The notes under the pieces are model-generated. The model made no database searches, was not told where the DNA came from, and saw nothing but the letters and a program-made list of their open reading frames with translations. Source: Nitrosomonas sp. (lineage in GTDB: Bacteria > Pseudomonadota > Gammaproteobacteria > Burkholderiales > Nitrosomonadaceae). Taken from it: DNA of 56,027 nucleotides. Position 1 is the first letter of the stretch. Every line of letters begins with the position of its first letter. Made by a program: the position numbers and the translations under genes. Location: positions 1 through 56,027 of the forward strand of contig NZ_JAIEME010000012.1 of assembly GCF_019752415.1 (NCBI RefSeq), read 5' to 3'. Shown piece after piece: positions 6,196-14,278 of this stretch.

Positions 6196-7144
6196 GTTAA
6201 TAGACAGGAAGAGTTGGATTGGAAGTTCTGATGCTGCGTCGATACTTGGTGTTTCTCCATGGAAAAGCCAGTTTGCCCTTTACCAAGAAAAGATCGGTGA
6301 ATTCCACGAAGAAATAACGCCAGAGAAACAAAAGATTTTCAATCGTGGCAAGAAATTTGAACCACTCATACTTGAAATGTTGCTTGAGGAATTAGGCGAC
6401 CGGGGCCATGACGTTGAAGTAATAACCAGAAATGAGCGGCTTCGTGATCCCGAATTGCCTTTCTTGGCTTCAGAGTCAGACATGGTACTGAGGATCGATG
6501 GTGAAGTTTTGAGCGCAGAAGCAAAGTCAGTGAATGGATTTGCTGCAAAACTTTGGGGTGAGCCTGAAACTGATGATTTCCCGGTCTATTACCAATGCCA
6601 GACCATGCATGATCTGATGGTTAAGCGCAGGAATAAATGCGTGGTTGCTGCATTGATTGGTACTGACGATCTACGAATTCACTGGATCGAGAGGAATGAG
6701 GAAATCATCCAGGCTATCAGGGCAAAAGAAGTTGAATTTTGGGACAGAGTTCAACGCAGGGACCCACCGGAATTAAGTGAGCCAGAAGATATTAAACGTG
6801 TGTACCAGATTGATTCTGGCGCTGTTCTTGAAGCAGATAATGAATTGCTTGAATTAATAGGCGAAGCATCGAACAAAAAAACCGAATTGAAGGCAGCAGA
6901 AACCAGGCTTGATGTGTTGACCACAATGATAAAGAAGCGCATGGGCGAAGCGGCAGTATTGATGCACAACGGCACCAAGCTAGCAACGTGGAAAACCAAT
7001 AAAGATAGCGTTAAAACTGACTGGAAAGAAGCGTTTTTTGCTCTAGTGCTTGAATCAAAAGGATTGGGTAAGGCTGATATTGATTTGATCATCAAGAAGT
7101 TTACCGAAACAAAAACTGGCGCAAGGCCATTTTCGATTAAATAA
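6188..7144 (+). CDS. YqaJ-type viral recombinase exonuclease
   Basis: The protein has 318 residues, with a GTG start inside the end of the HNH gene. KSWIGSSDAASILGVSPWKS is the family's N-terminal signature. FEPLILEMLLEE, the ASESDMVLRIDG block and AEAKSV give the Glu and the Asp...Glu-x-Lys catalytic set of the lambda-exonuclease/PD-(D/E)XK fold. It should degrade the 5' strand of double-strand ends and pass the 3' strand to RecT, whose gene follows 9 nt later. Together they form the prophage's own single-strand annealing recombination pathway, which phages use for circularisation and exchange. Confidence 0.93.
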   Translation: MTELIDRKSWIGSSDAASILGVSPWKSQFALYQEKIGEFHEEITPEKQKIFNRGKKFEPLILEMLLEELGDRGHDVEVITRNERLRDPELPFLASESDMVLRIDGEVLSAEAKSVNGFAAKLWGEPETDDFPVYYQCQTMHDLMVKRRNKCVVAALIGTDDLRIHWIERNEEIIQAIRAKEVEFWDRVQRRDPPELSEPEDIKRVYQIDSGAVLEADNELLELIGEASNKKTELKAAETRLDVLTTMIKKRMGEAAVLMHNGTKLATWKTNKDSVKTDWKEAFFALVLESKGLGKADIDLIIKKFTETKTGARPFSIK

Positions 7145-7153
7145 GGGGAAATC

Positions 7154-8134
7154 ATGAGCACTGATAGATTAAAAGATGCTGTAACCGGCAAGCAAGTAAC
7201 AAAACCAAAAAACATCAACGAACTATCGCAGTTTTTGGCCGGAAGAATGGGTCAGATCAAGTCAGTTATTTCCAACAAATTAACACCGGAAAAAATGGCA
7301 AGAATTGCACTCAACGAACTGAGAAGCAATGCTTACTTGGCAAAGATAGCAATGGAAAACCCCGGAAGCTTTGTGAATGCGATTGTTCAAGCATCCCATC
7401 TTGGTCTTGAAATTGGCGGCACCTTGGGACAAGCATACCTTGTGCCATTCAAAGGCGAAATTAAGATGATGCCAGGATATCGAGGCTTGATATCTCTTGC
7501 CAGAAGATCAGGTGAGATAAGCAGCATCAAAGCAGAAGTTGTTTATGAGAAAGACACATTTGATCTGGTTCTAGGTCTTGAAACAAGGGTCACTCACATT
7601 CCTAATTTGGACGGTGAACGCGGTGAACCGAAACTTGCTTACATGGTTGCTAATTTCAAGGATGGTGGTCGGCACTTTGAATGGATGACTGTCGCAGAGG
7701 TTATGAAAATTAAAGCTCGCAGTTCTGCCGTGAAGTCTGGCAAAGAAACTCCATGGGATACTGACCGCGATGAAATGATAAAGAAAACCATCATTCGCCG
7801 TGGCTGGAAATATCTGCCAATGTCCATTGAAATGCAGGACGCTGAAAAGATCGACTCTGCGGTTGATCAAGGTAAGGGAGTAATCATTGAGGACGGTAAC
7901 GTTATTTTTGATGAGTCTACTGGTGAGATTGTTGGGGAAAAGCCAGTTGACACCAAGCAGACCAAGCAAGTCGAGCAAGACAAGCCAGAAATAAAATCCG
8001 AAGATATCCAGGCAAAAACCTCCTATGAACCAACAGCAGAGGAAAAAGAGAAGATTCGGCAGAAGTTGATTGATGAGGCCAACGCTGAAAGGGAAAAATC
8101 CTACGAGAATCGTTCTTTCGGTGATGTTGAGTAG
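7154..8134 (+). CDS. recT: RecT-family single-strand annealing protein
   Basis: The protein has 326 residues with AAGGGGAAATC before ATG. Family blocks are visible: FVNAIVQASHLGLEIGGTLGQAYLVPF, KMMPGYRGLISLARRSG, and PWDTDRDEMIKKTIIRR. It coats single strands and anneals complementary DNA, partner of the YqaJ exonuclease just upstream. The last 90 residues are a charged, probably disordered tail (KQTKQVEQDKPEIK and so on), longer than the core needs. Nothing suggests it is broken. Confidence 0.95.
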   Translation: MSTDRLKDAVTGKQVTKPKNINELSQFLAGRMGQIKSVISNKLTPEKMARIALNELRSNAYLAKIAMENPGSFVNAIVQASHLGLEIGGTLGQAYLVPFKGEIKMMPGYRGLISLARRSGEISSIKAEVVYEKDTFDLVLGLETRVTHIPNLDGERGEPKLAYMVANFKDGGRHFEWMTVAEVMKIKARSSAVKSGKETPWDTDRDEMIKKTIIRRGWKYLPMSIEMQDAEKIDSAVDQGKGVIIEDGNVIFDESTGEIVGEKPVDTKQTKQVEQDKPEIKSEDIQAKTSYEPTAEEKEKIRQKLIDEANAEREKSYENRSFGDVE

Positions 8135-8140
8135 AAGGAA

Positions 8141-8416
8141 ATGAAAACAAAAACCACGAATGAATTAATGAAAGCGCTAGGAGTGGCAAGGCGAAGTGTT
8201 GCGAGAATCGCTACCAGAGAAAAATGGGTGCGATTAGATAACGCGGATCACGGACAACATATTTATGAGGTAACTGATGCGCAGATAAAAGTATTTCTTG
8301 ATCGCCCGGTAATGAATGAAGATGCTCGGCTAAGGATGCAAGGAGAATCGACAGATTTCTTAATAGGATTGATTGACAGAAAGTTGTGCCCGGTAAGTTT
8401 TAATGCCTCAAATTAA
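8141..8416 (+). CDS. Small HTH-like phage protein
   Basis: The 91-residue product begins 6 nt after recT. TNELMKALGVARRSVARIATREKWV looks like a helix-turn-helix of the type in Mu-like DNA-binding domains (short helix, turn, recognition helix, then a basic wing). It ends CPVSFNASN. The purine stretch AGAAGGAA lies almost against the ATG, so the true start may be the ATG at 8168. DNA binding is inferred. Confidence 0.55.
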   Translation: MKTKTTNELMKALGVARRSVARIATREKWVRLDNADHGQHIYEVTDAQIKVFLDRPVMNEDARLRMQGESTDFLIGLIDRKLCPVSFNASN

Positions 8417-8445
8417 CTATTAAAAATTAACATAGGAATTTAATC

Positions 8446-9141
8446 ATGAGCAAAGCGCAAGATTTTAGACAGATCACAGCAGAAACAGCAGGAAAAGACT
8501 TGCTTGGAGCGCTGGTTACAGAAATAAAACTGTTACCTGATGCATGGCAAAAATTGTCGAAAGCGAAACAGGACGATGTGATTGACCGACTGCGTACCAG
8601 GGTGGAAGAAAACGTGAAAATGGTTGTATTTACAATCGCATCGCATGGCCGGACGGTTGTGGCCGGCAGTCTTGACAAGGTTACCATCAAGGGAAATGTC
8701 GAAGCAGTAATCAAGTTCGGGATTAACACAGGAAATTTGCCGGAATTATTTTCAGCCGCAGCGGGACAAGAAAGCAAGACGGTCCTGGTCGTTGTGGCCG
8801 GCGCGGAAGAATACACCCAGGGAATGGATGAAGTTCAGGGCGAAGATGATCAGCGCGCTATGGAACTAGGCCACGAATACAACCAGAACGATGGTGGCGG
8901 CATGGAGAACGTTTCCGATGTTGATCCTGAAAACGGAGAAATTAAAGGGCTACCATCCCCGGATCAAGTTAAGCCAAGCAATGAAGAATTAGAAGCGGCG
9001 TTCTCGGATGGTTATCAAGCAGCAGAAGAAGGAAAGCCGCAAAGCGATTGCCCGATCATTAGGAGTGAATTGGTTGTTGAATGGGTAAAAGGCTGGAAAG
9101 CTTACCAGGCAGAACAATCAAACGACAAGGATGCTGCTTAA
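8446..9141 (+). CDS. Phage protein with C-terminal Rmf/CrpP-like domain
   Basis: The protein has 231 residues. The N-terminal 130 residues match a type common in phage recombination operons (LGALVTEIKLLPDAWQKLSK, then RLRTRVEENV). A low-complexity acidic linker rich in Glu, Asp and Gly follows. The last 45 residues, FSDGYQAAEEGKPQSDCP then VVEWVKGWKAY, have the Gly-x2-Ala...Gly...Cys-Pro...Trp-x2-Gly-Trp pattern of ribosome modulation factor and CrpP-like proteins. RMF itself caps 70S/100S ribosomes in stationary phase. What the domain does here is unknown. Confidence 0.7.
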   Translation: MSKAQDFRQITAETAGKDLLGALVTEIKLLPDAWQKLSKAKQDDVIDRLRTRVEENVKMVVFTIASHGRTVVAGSLDKVTIKGNVEAVIKFGINTGNLPELFSAAAGQESKTVLVVVAGAEEYTQGMDEVQGEDDQRAMELGHEYNQNDGGGMENVSDVDPENGEIKGLPSPDQVKPSNEELEAAFSDGYQAAEEGKPQSDCPIIRSELVVEWVKGWKAYQAEQSNDKDAA

Positions 9142-9143
9142 TC

Positions 9144-10913
9144 ATGAAAATCCAGAAAATATCATCCCACGGCACAGTTGCCGTGAAAGAAGTGGAAATA
9201 AAAGTAAACACTCCGATCACGCTAATCTGCGGGAGTAACCGGGCCGGAAAGACAAGTTTGCGTGATGGGATATACCAGGCGTTTACCGGGGAAAATCCAA
9301 AGGTACAATTGAAGAAGAACTACAAACATCTTATTAACGAGGCTGAAGGAAATTCAGTGGGTTACACCTACGTTGAATTCGATGGCGAGAAGAAAGCAGC
9401 AATCACTCTACCGAACGGAACGCACGAATTAACCGCACCACTGCACCCGGCACTGCCTTATGTTCTGGATCCATCGCTATTTCCCACCAGCAAAGCGGAT
9501 GAACGCCGTAGTTTTCTGTTTAATCTTGGCAATCTGAGAAGCGATGGCGTGGAGGTAAAAGGCAAGCTGCTTGAACGGAAATGCGATGCTGACAAGGTTG
9601 AAATGGTTATGCCATTCCTCAAGTCTAGTTTCGATACCGCAAAACAACACGCTGACAAAAAAACCACGGAAGCGCGCGCAAACTGGAAAGCGATAACCGG
9701 GGAAGCATACGGGAGTTTAAAGGCCGCGGATTGGAAGGCGCAAAAGCCGGTAGAAGTTGAATCTCAGGAAGAAATTGAGGGGCGCAGTAAAGCTTTATTG
9801 GCGTTATCTAATGAGATTGAAGAAACCGCTCAAAAACTTGGATCGTATACCGCAAAGCTTGCTGGCTCTAAAAATAAGAATGCTGAAATTGTCCGGTTGC
9901 GAGACACGGCAGAAAAGGCAACCAGGATCAAGGAAAAGCTTTCACTGGATAAAAAAGACTTGGCTATATGGACAGTCAAAGTTGAGGATGCGCGACGCCT
10001 TTCCCAAGGATTAAAAGAAGGGAATGTTGATTGCACATGCCCGAGTTGCGGAACCATGCTGACATTCAACGGCGAAGCATTGGTTGAGCGCACATCAGTA
10101 GAAAATAACCAGCACAAAGAAGATGCTGCGAAGAATTTGCCAGAGTACACAAAATCGCTGGAAGTTTTAAAGAACGCGGTTCTGAACGGCGAACGTGACT
10201 TGATAGAATCTGAGCGTGCAAGCAAAGCCCTGGAAGCACTGAAAAAAGAAGATGCTGAGGTTATTACGGAAGAAATGATCACCGCTCTCAAGGCCGATAT
10301 TGAATCACTGAAGGTCGAGAAAAAAGAAGCACAGGAAATATTCGATCAAAAATCCAAAGACCGGAAACTCGCTGCGGAAGCGGATGAAAAAACCAAGAAA
10401 GCAGCCGGGTATCACGCTGATGTTCAGGCATGGGATTTGATATCTGGCTCACTGGCACCGGATGGAATACCGAGCGAAATGCTATCTGCAGCGCTCGATC
10501 CTATCAACGCGCGAATTGCTGAGAGCGTGAAAATGCTTAGTAATGTTAATCCTGCATTACCGGCCAAGGTATTTATCGGTGATGACATGACAATTTTCGA
10601 GGATGGGAATTTATACAACCTCTCATCCAAGGCGACTAAATTTCTAATCGATTCAGTAATTGCAGAGGCAATAAGTTACGTTTCTGGTATCAAATTCGTG
10701 ATGATCGATGAGTTTGATTTGCTGGATATACCAAGCCGGAAAGCCTATTTAACCTGGCTATTCAGCATCGCGGATTATGGGCACATTGAAACCGTATTGC
10801 TGTTCGGAACATTGAAGCAATTGCCATCCGGATTACCAGAGGACTTGATCAAGTGTTATTGGCTGGAAGATGGCGTTATTGCCGATCAGGATCTGAAAGC
10901 GGAAGCGGCTTAA
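9144..10913 (+). CDS. RecF/SbcC-like zinc-hook ATPase
   Basis: Start ATG 9144 (MKIQKISSHG) fits the family; a longer frame would overlap the previous gene. The 589-residue product has Walker A GSNRAGKTS at about residues 30-38, long coiled coils, a central CTCPSCG zinc hook like that of Rad50, and Walker B FVMIDEFDLLD near the end. It lacks an SbcD/Mre11 nuclease neighbour. It sits directly after the YqaJ-RecT genes, so a role in loading or processing DNA ends for phage recombination is likely. It should act in the cytosol as a dimer. Confidence 0.85.
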   Translation: MKIQKISSHGTVAVKEVEIKVNTPITLICGSNRAGKTSLRDGIYQAFTGENPKVQLKKNYKHLINEAEGNSVGYTYVEFDGEKKAAITLPNGTHELTAPLHPALPYVLDPSLFPTSKADERRSFLFNLGNLRSDGVEVKGKLLERKCDADKVEMVMPFLKSSFDTAKQHADKKTTEARANWKAITGEAYGSLKAADWKAQKPVEVESQEEIEGRSKALLALSNEIEETAQKLGSYTAKLAGSKNKNAEIVRLRDTAEKATRIKEKLSLDKKDLAIWTVKVEDARRLSQGLKEGNVDCTCPSCGTMLTFNGEALVERTSVENNQHKEDAAKNLPEYTKSLEVLKNAVLNGERDLIESERASKALEALKKEDAEVITEEMITALKADIESLKVEKKEAQEIFDQKSKDRKLAAEADEKTKKAAGYHADVQAWDLISGSLAPDGIPSEMLSAALDPINARIAESVKMLSNVNPALPAKVFIGDDMTIFEDGNLYNLSSKATKFLIDSVIAEAISYVSGIKFVMIDEFDLLDIPSRKAYLTWLFSIADYGHIETVLLFGTLKQLPSGLPEDLIKCYWLEDGVIADQDLKAEAA

Positions 10914-10934
10914 ATATTTATAGCACCATTCATT

Positions 10935-11192
10935 ATGACAATTACCTTATCAATACTCAGAAAGCACATTCCAAAGTTTCGGGAGTGGCTTTCTGAAAGG
11001 GGTGCTCAGGTATTAGAGCCAACGAATGAATGGGAGTTGATCAGATTCAAATCCGGACAAGAAACATCAGTAATTTACAAGAACAAGGCCGGGGCTTTAA
11101 CTTTTGTTGGAATATCCAAAGAAGCGTTTGAAAAATTCAGAATTAACGGTGATTGGAGAGCGGTACCGGCAACAAAGCGGAGAAAGAACTGA
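10935..11192 (+). CDS. Hypothetical 85-residue phage protein
   Basis: The product begins MTITLSILRKHIPKFREWLS and has a beta-rich middle (WELIRFKSGQETSVIYKNK) and a basic end (PATKRRKN). No clear ribosome site precedes the ATG. It resembles small proteins often found beside HNH genes in prophage early operons, but I cannot name a family. Confidence 0.6.
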   Translation: MTITLSILRKHIPKFREWLSERGAQVLEPTNEWELIRFKSGQETSVIYKNKAGALTFVGISKEAFEKFRINGDWRAVPATKRRKN

Positions 11193-11213
11193 GCAAGTCA
11201 TGAAATAAGATTC

Positions 11214-11597
11214 TTGCTTAAACGGGACGGTGATAAATGCTTTTTCTGTAATGAAGTCATGACACCAGATGATATCTCGCGCGAGCATTTAATAGCCATC
11301 ACTCATGGCGGTCCGGATCATGTAAGCAATATTGTTCTTGCGCATATTAAGTGCAACCAGGACGCCGGCCATTTGAGTTTGATGGAAAAGATAAGAATTC
11401 ATGTTGAAGAAAGGAGAAGCAAATGGAAAGTAAAGAACGTCCTATTTTATTTAATGGAGAAATGGTTAGAGCCTTGCTGGATGGCAGGAAAACTCAGACG
11501 CGCAGAGTTTGCAAAGGTCAGAGAGAACTATCGAATAATCATGATTTTCAACTTGATAGATGCCCATTCGGAAAATCAGGTGATAGGCTTTGGGTGA
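11214..11597 (+). CDS. HNH endonuclease, start and end uncertain
   Basis: The core is clear: KRDGDKCFFCNEVM, then EHLIAITHGGPDHVSNIVLAH and CNQDAGHL, an HNH motif with a CxxC pair and a Cys-Asn. The only in-frame start is TTG 11214 without a ribosome site; an ATG at 11200 with stop two codons later lies one frame away, so the start may have been lost by a small deletion. The frame runs 175 bp into the next gene, which also suggests a lost stop. Possibly a decaying nuclease gene. Confidence 0.6.
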   Translation: MLKRDGDKCFFCNEVMTPDDISREHLIAITHGGPDHVSNIVLAHIKCNQDAGHLSLMEKIRIHVEERRSKWKVKNVLFYLMEKWLEPCWMAGKLRRAEFAKVRENYRIIMIFNLIDAHSENQVIGFG

Positions 11598-12001
11598 GGG
11601 AGACATGGCAAGGACCTTTATTTGACGATGAAATTCCAGAAGATTGGAACAGCGATAAATACAAGACACCAGAATATTGCTATTACAAAGCATCTGGTGA
11701 TAGCTGTGATTTCACTGATGCTGATGATAACTTCGTGGAACGTTGGAGTCCATCAATTCACATGCCCCGATGGGCATCAAGAATCCTTCTTGAGGTGACA
11801 AATGTGCGGGTTGAGCGGTTACAGGATATCAGTGAGGAAGATGCGATTGCGGAGGGAATTATTTCTCCCATGTTTGGTAGTGATCTTGATCGCATGCAGT
11901 ATAGAGCAGGATTCCAAAACCTTTGGGAATCAATCAACGGCAAAGGATCCTGGGATTTGAATCCGTGGGTTTGGTGCATAACTTTTGAGATATTGAAATG
12001 A
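11423..12001 (+). CDS. ASCH/PUA-like phage protein
   Basis: Strong ribosome site AAAGGAGAAGCAA before ATG 11423. The 192-residue product has the well-known phage pattern RPILFNGEMVRALLDGRKTQTRR, CPFGKSGDRLWVRETW, HMPRWASRILLEVTNVRVERL, and a C-terminal LWESINGKGSW. This is a PUA/ASCH-like fold predicted to bind RNA or modified nucleotides. It is intact. It overlaps the HNH end upstream, and the following HNH gene begins within its stop (ATGA). Confidence 0.82.
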   Translation: MESKERPILFNGEMVRALLDGRKTQTRRVCKGQRELSNNHDFQLDRCPFGKSGDRLWVRETWQGPLFDDEIPEDWNSDKYKTPEYCYYKASGDSCDFTDADDNFVERWSPSIHMPRWASRILLEVTNVRVERLQDISEEDAIAEGIISPMFGSDLDRMQYRAGFQNLWESINGKGSWDLNPWVWCITFEILK

Positions 12002-12540
12002 AAATTTGCCCATCATTCCAAGGGTATTCAGCCACATCTGATGGGTCTATCGTATCTCATCGCAGGAGAGGCGTAAGGGTTCCTGGTCATGGCGGCACAA
12101 AATCTGTAATTGATTATGATCATAACTACTTATTAAGTCAGTTAACGACCAAAAAGGGATATAAAACAGTCTGTATTATGCTAGAAAACGGCAAGACAAG
12201 GCCGGTCGGAGTTCATAGGATGGTTGCAGATGCATATCATGGAGTATGCCCTACTGGATTGCAGGTTAGACATATTGACGGCAATGCGTCCAATAATACA
12301 CCTGATAATTTATGTTATGGAGATGCGCTACAAAATGCATCTGATCGTATATTGCACGGTCGATATAAGTCCGGTTCTGAGCATCATAATTCAAAACTAA
12401 CCAAACAGCAGGTAGAAGATATAAAAATAAGAAGATCTTCTGGAGTTAAGGTTAAAGATTTGGCATTGGCGAATGGTGTAAGTATTGCAACCATAGAAGC
12501 TGTGATTTACGGGAAACATTATAAGGTGATATCAAAATGA
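11998..12540 (+). CDS. HNH homing-type endonuclease with HTH
   Basis: The 180-residue product starts inside the preceding stop. It has a NUMOD-type start (GYSATSDGSIVSHRRRG), an HNH_3 core (VHRMVADAYHG, QVRHIDGNASNNTPDNLCYG) and a C-terminal HTH (GVKVKDLALANGVSIATIEAV). Its build is the same as the 5647-6195 gene but the sequence is diverged, so the two arrived separately or long ago. The stop overlaps the next ATG. Confidence 0.85.
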   Translation: MKICPSFQGYSATSDGSIVSHRRRGVRVPGHGGTKSVIDYDHNYLLSQLTTKKGYKTVCIMLENGKTRPVGVHRMVADAYHGVCPTGLQVRHIDGNASNNTPDNLCYGDALQNASDRILHGRYKSGSEHHNSKLTKQQVEDIKIRRSSGVKVKDLALANGVSIATIEAVIYGKHYKVISK

Positions 12541-12917
12541 CAAAGCAAACGATTGAATTACCGTTACACAAAGGCCTTGAAGTTTACGGATATTATGCAA
12601 ATAGAATTTCTGACGAAGAAATACAAGTAACTTTTAGAACAAGAAAAATACAGCCGCGCAGGATAGTGCTTGAGGAAACAGAAGATACCGATGGTGCCGA
12701 TACTTTTATAAGAATTGGTAATAAATGGTGGCGCGAAGTAAAGGAAACCTACATTCCCTTACATGGCGGTGAGCCCAAGTTAAGTTTGAGTGGTTTTAGT
12801 GTTCAGGAGTGCCAATCAATACTGGGAATTATCGAGACTTTCAGCAAAACCTTTGGCTGTTGGGATAATCTGGTATCTGCCTGCAAAAAGTTACGCGAGT
12901 TCATCGAGGATAAATGA
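12537..12917 (+). CDS. Hypothetical phage protein
   Basis: The 126-residue product begins MTKQTIELPLHKGLEVYGYY inside the stop of the HNH gene and ends at a stop overlapping the next ATG. It has a beta-rich first half (QVTFRTRKIQPRRIVLEE) and a helical second half with Cys-Gln-Ser and Cys-Trp-Asp. No family is recognised. The tight overlaps support it as a real operon member. Confidence 0.65.
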   Translation: MTKQTIELPLHKGLEVYGYYANRISDEEIQVTFRTRKIQPRRIVLEETEDTDGADTFIRIGNKWWREVKETYIPLHGGEPKLSLSGFSVQECQSILGIIETFSKTFGCWDNLVSACKKLREFIEDK

Positions 12918-13117
12918 TGGCTATTAGATTTATAGATTGCGATGGTTATACAAATTATATTGCTGAAAATATTAAGGGAGATACTTAAATTGGCAGCATA
13001 GACATAGAAGCAGATGGCCTTGTTACACTTTTTGAATTAGGTATAACTGAAGTTGAGCAAATCCTAGCAAAAATGAAAGAGTTGCAGAGCGAGGTTAAAG
13101 ATGCCAACAGTAATTGA
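12917..13117 (+). pseudogene. Small phage gene with an in-frame stop
   Basis: The frame starts at ATG 12917 (overlapping the previous stop), reads MAIRFIDCDGYTNYIAENIKGDT, meets TAA at 12986-12988, then continues in the same frame as IGSIDIEADGLVTLFELGIT and ends at 13117 with a coiled-coil tail. A single nonsense change in a 66-residue gene explains this. The second half overlaps the start of the next gene by 17 nt, as intact neighbours do. Confidence 0.6.
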
Positions 13118-13283
13118 AATACTTAAACAGCACTTGGTTGATAACGATTTTGATGGCCTTGTTAATGGTGATTTGGAGTGCGGATGCGAATTAAGTGATC
13201 TGCACCCATGCGGTGAAAGCTTCGCTGACTGCAAGCCTGCTTATAAGCATGTCGATTCGTCTGGACAATATGACTATGACTGA
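13101..13283 (+). CDS. Small Cys-rich phage protein
   Basis: The 60-residue product begins MPTVIEILKQHLVDNDFDGL and has CGCELSDLHPCGE and a further Cys, a pattern common in short early phage proteins, probably binding zinc. GCGAGG precedes ATG. It looks intact. Function is not known. Confidence 0.7.
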   Translation: MPTVIEILKQHLVDNDFDGLVNGDLECGCELSDLHPCGESFADCKPAYKHVDSSGQYDYD

Positions 13284-13286
13284 GAA

Positions 13287-13382
13287 ATGAAAGAAGAAAA
13301 GCAGGTGCAGGATTCCCGGGATTCTAATGGGTGAACGCGTGATGATGAAGATTGGTTCTTCGATGACAAGGATGGGGACTGA
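13287..13382 (+). pseudogene. Tiny acidic frame with an in-frame TGA
   Basis: ATG 13287 opens a frame MKEEKQVQDSRDSNG, then TGA (13332-13334), and the same frame goes on as TRDDEDWFFDDKDGD to a stop at 13382, just before the next gene. The continued acidic composition suggests one 31-residue gene with a CGA-to-TGA change. It may also be chance. Confidence 0.35.
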
Positions 13383-13385
13383 AAG

Positions 13386-13655
13386 ATGGGATTAACTTGC
13401 ACAAGGTGCGAAGGGTTTGGATTCATTAACTTACATCAAATACCGGAAAAACAACTTGATGCTATGGATGATGATCTTGTTGGCAAGATTCCCGCTTGGA
13501 TATCAAGCAATTCAGATCATGATGTTTCTGTATGCGACTGCTGTGGCAATGGAAGTGAATGGCACGGCATTCCTGGTCAGCATTACAACAATGAGGATCC
13601 ACAAGGAAGGAACGGTCCTTATTCATATAATGGGGGTTATTGTGAGTGCCATTGA
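13386..13655 (+). CDS. Cys-rich, DnaJ-zinc-finger-like phage protein
   Basis: The 89-residue product has CTRCEGFGF near the start, CDCCGNGSEW in the middle and YCECH at the end, the CxxCxGxG-like spacing of DnaJ-type zinc fingers. It has GGGGACTGAAAG before ATG. Such proteins are frequent in betaproteobacterial prophages. Zinc binding is inferred from the Cys pairs; the partner is unknown. Confidence 0.7.
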   Translation: MGLTCTRCEGFGFINLHQIPEKQLDAMDDDLVGKIPAWISSNSDHDVSVCDCCGNGSEWHGIPGQHYNNEDPQGRNGPYSYNGGYCECH

Positions 13656-13812
13656 AATAACCTGGACTAAAATACTCTGCTTCATGTGGGGACATCATAT
13701 GGAGGAGAAGTTACATTTCCCCGCCCTACGGGAATTTTTTTGTGTAGGTGGTTGCGGCCCAATTGTTAGGATAAACGTTTGCAAACACTGCGGAGCTCAT
13801 AAACATGACTGA
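13642..13812 (+). CDS. Small zinc-finger-like phage protein
   Basis: GTG 13642 overlaps the end of the previous gene; ATG 13684 is an alternative start. The tail FCVGGCGPIVRINVCKHCGAHKHD holds Cys-x3-Cys and Cys-x2-Cys plus His. The frame is open far upstream, but that part duplicates the Cys-rich gene in another frame and is discarded. The next gene starts in its last codons. Confidence 0.5.
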   Translation: MSAIEITWTKILCFMWGHHMEEKLHFPALREFFCVGGCGPIVRINVCKHCGAHKHD

Positions 13813-14122
13813 AGGAATAAGCAAGGAATATCTAGAGAACTCTATAAAAACAATAACAGAAGTCAGTGGTATTGATGAAACTTCACGCTCACTTATGCTT
13901 ATAGTCTTTAACGATTTGCTTAAAAGGTGTTATGAACTCGACCCATGGATCCCGATTGATGAGAATACGCCGAGGAATCAGGATATTTTAATAACAGATA
14001 AATCAAAACGTAAATATATAGGCAGACTATTCAGCTCAGGCATATGGTGTACACAAGGGAAACTAGATTTTATTCCAACACACTACAAACTATTACAGGA
14101 AGATCCAAAGGAAAAAATATGA
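13805..14122 (+). CDS. DUF551-like phage protein
   Basis: The product has 105 residues. After a helical N-terminus, DPWIPIDENTPRNQDILITD and PTHYKLLQEDP match the DUF551 pattern (Trp-Ile-Pro...Pro...Val-Leu-Ile...Thr-His-Trp/Tyr). ATG overlaps the previous stop region, and its TGA overlaps the next ATG. Function of the family is not known. Confidence 0.7.
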   Translation: MTEGISKEYLENSIKTITEVSGIDETSRSLMLIVFNDLLKRCYELDPWIPIDENTPRNQDILITDKSKRKYIGRLFSSGIWCTQGKLDFIPTHYKLLQEDPKEKI

Positions 14123-14274
14123 ACGAGCATCCACAAAAAGCCAAGTCATTAAGTGACGCACAGATTGCAGAAATTAAGAGAATAGTTAACGGCAAGAGCA
14201 CATCAAGAAGTGGTTTATGCTGGATGTATGGGATCACTGAGGAACAACTCGATCAAGTATTGGCGCACAAATAG
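14119..14274 (+). CDS. 51-residue HTH phage protein
   Basis: Start ATG 14119 overlaps the previous stop (ATGA) and has AAAGGAAAAAAT upstream. The product, with LSDAQIAEIKRIVNGKST and GLCWMYGITEEQLDQVL, looks like a single helix-turn-helix. A frame extending further upstream lacks such a site. Possibly a small regulator of late early-operon genes. Confidence 0.6.
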   Translation: MNEHPQKAKSLSDAQIAEIKRIVNGKSTSRSGLCWMYGITEEQLDQVLAHK

Positions 14275-14278
14275 AACA

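Noticed and set aside
6280-7218. Several minus-strand frames over YqaJ
   Set aside because: All lie opposite a clear gene and show Ser/Leu-rich shadow composition.
13417-13641. Upstream part of the frame ending at 13812
   Set aside because: It overlaps the Cys-rich gene in another phase; only the part after 13642 looks real.
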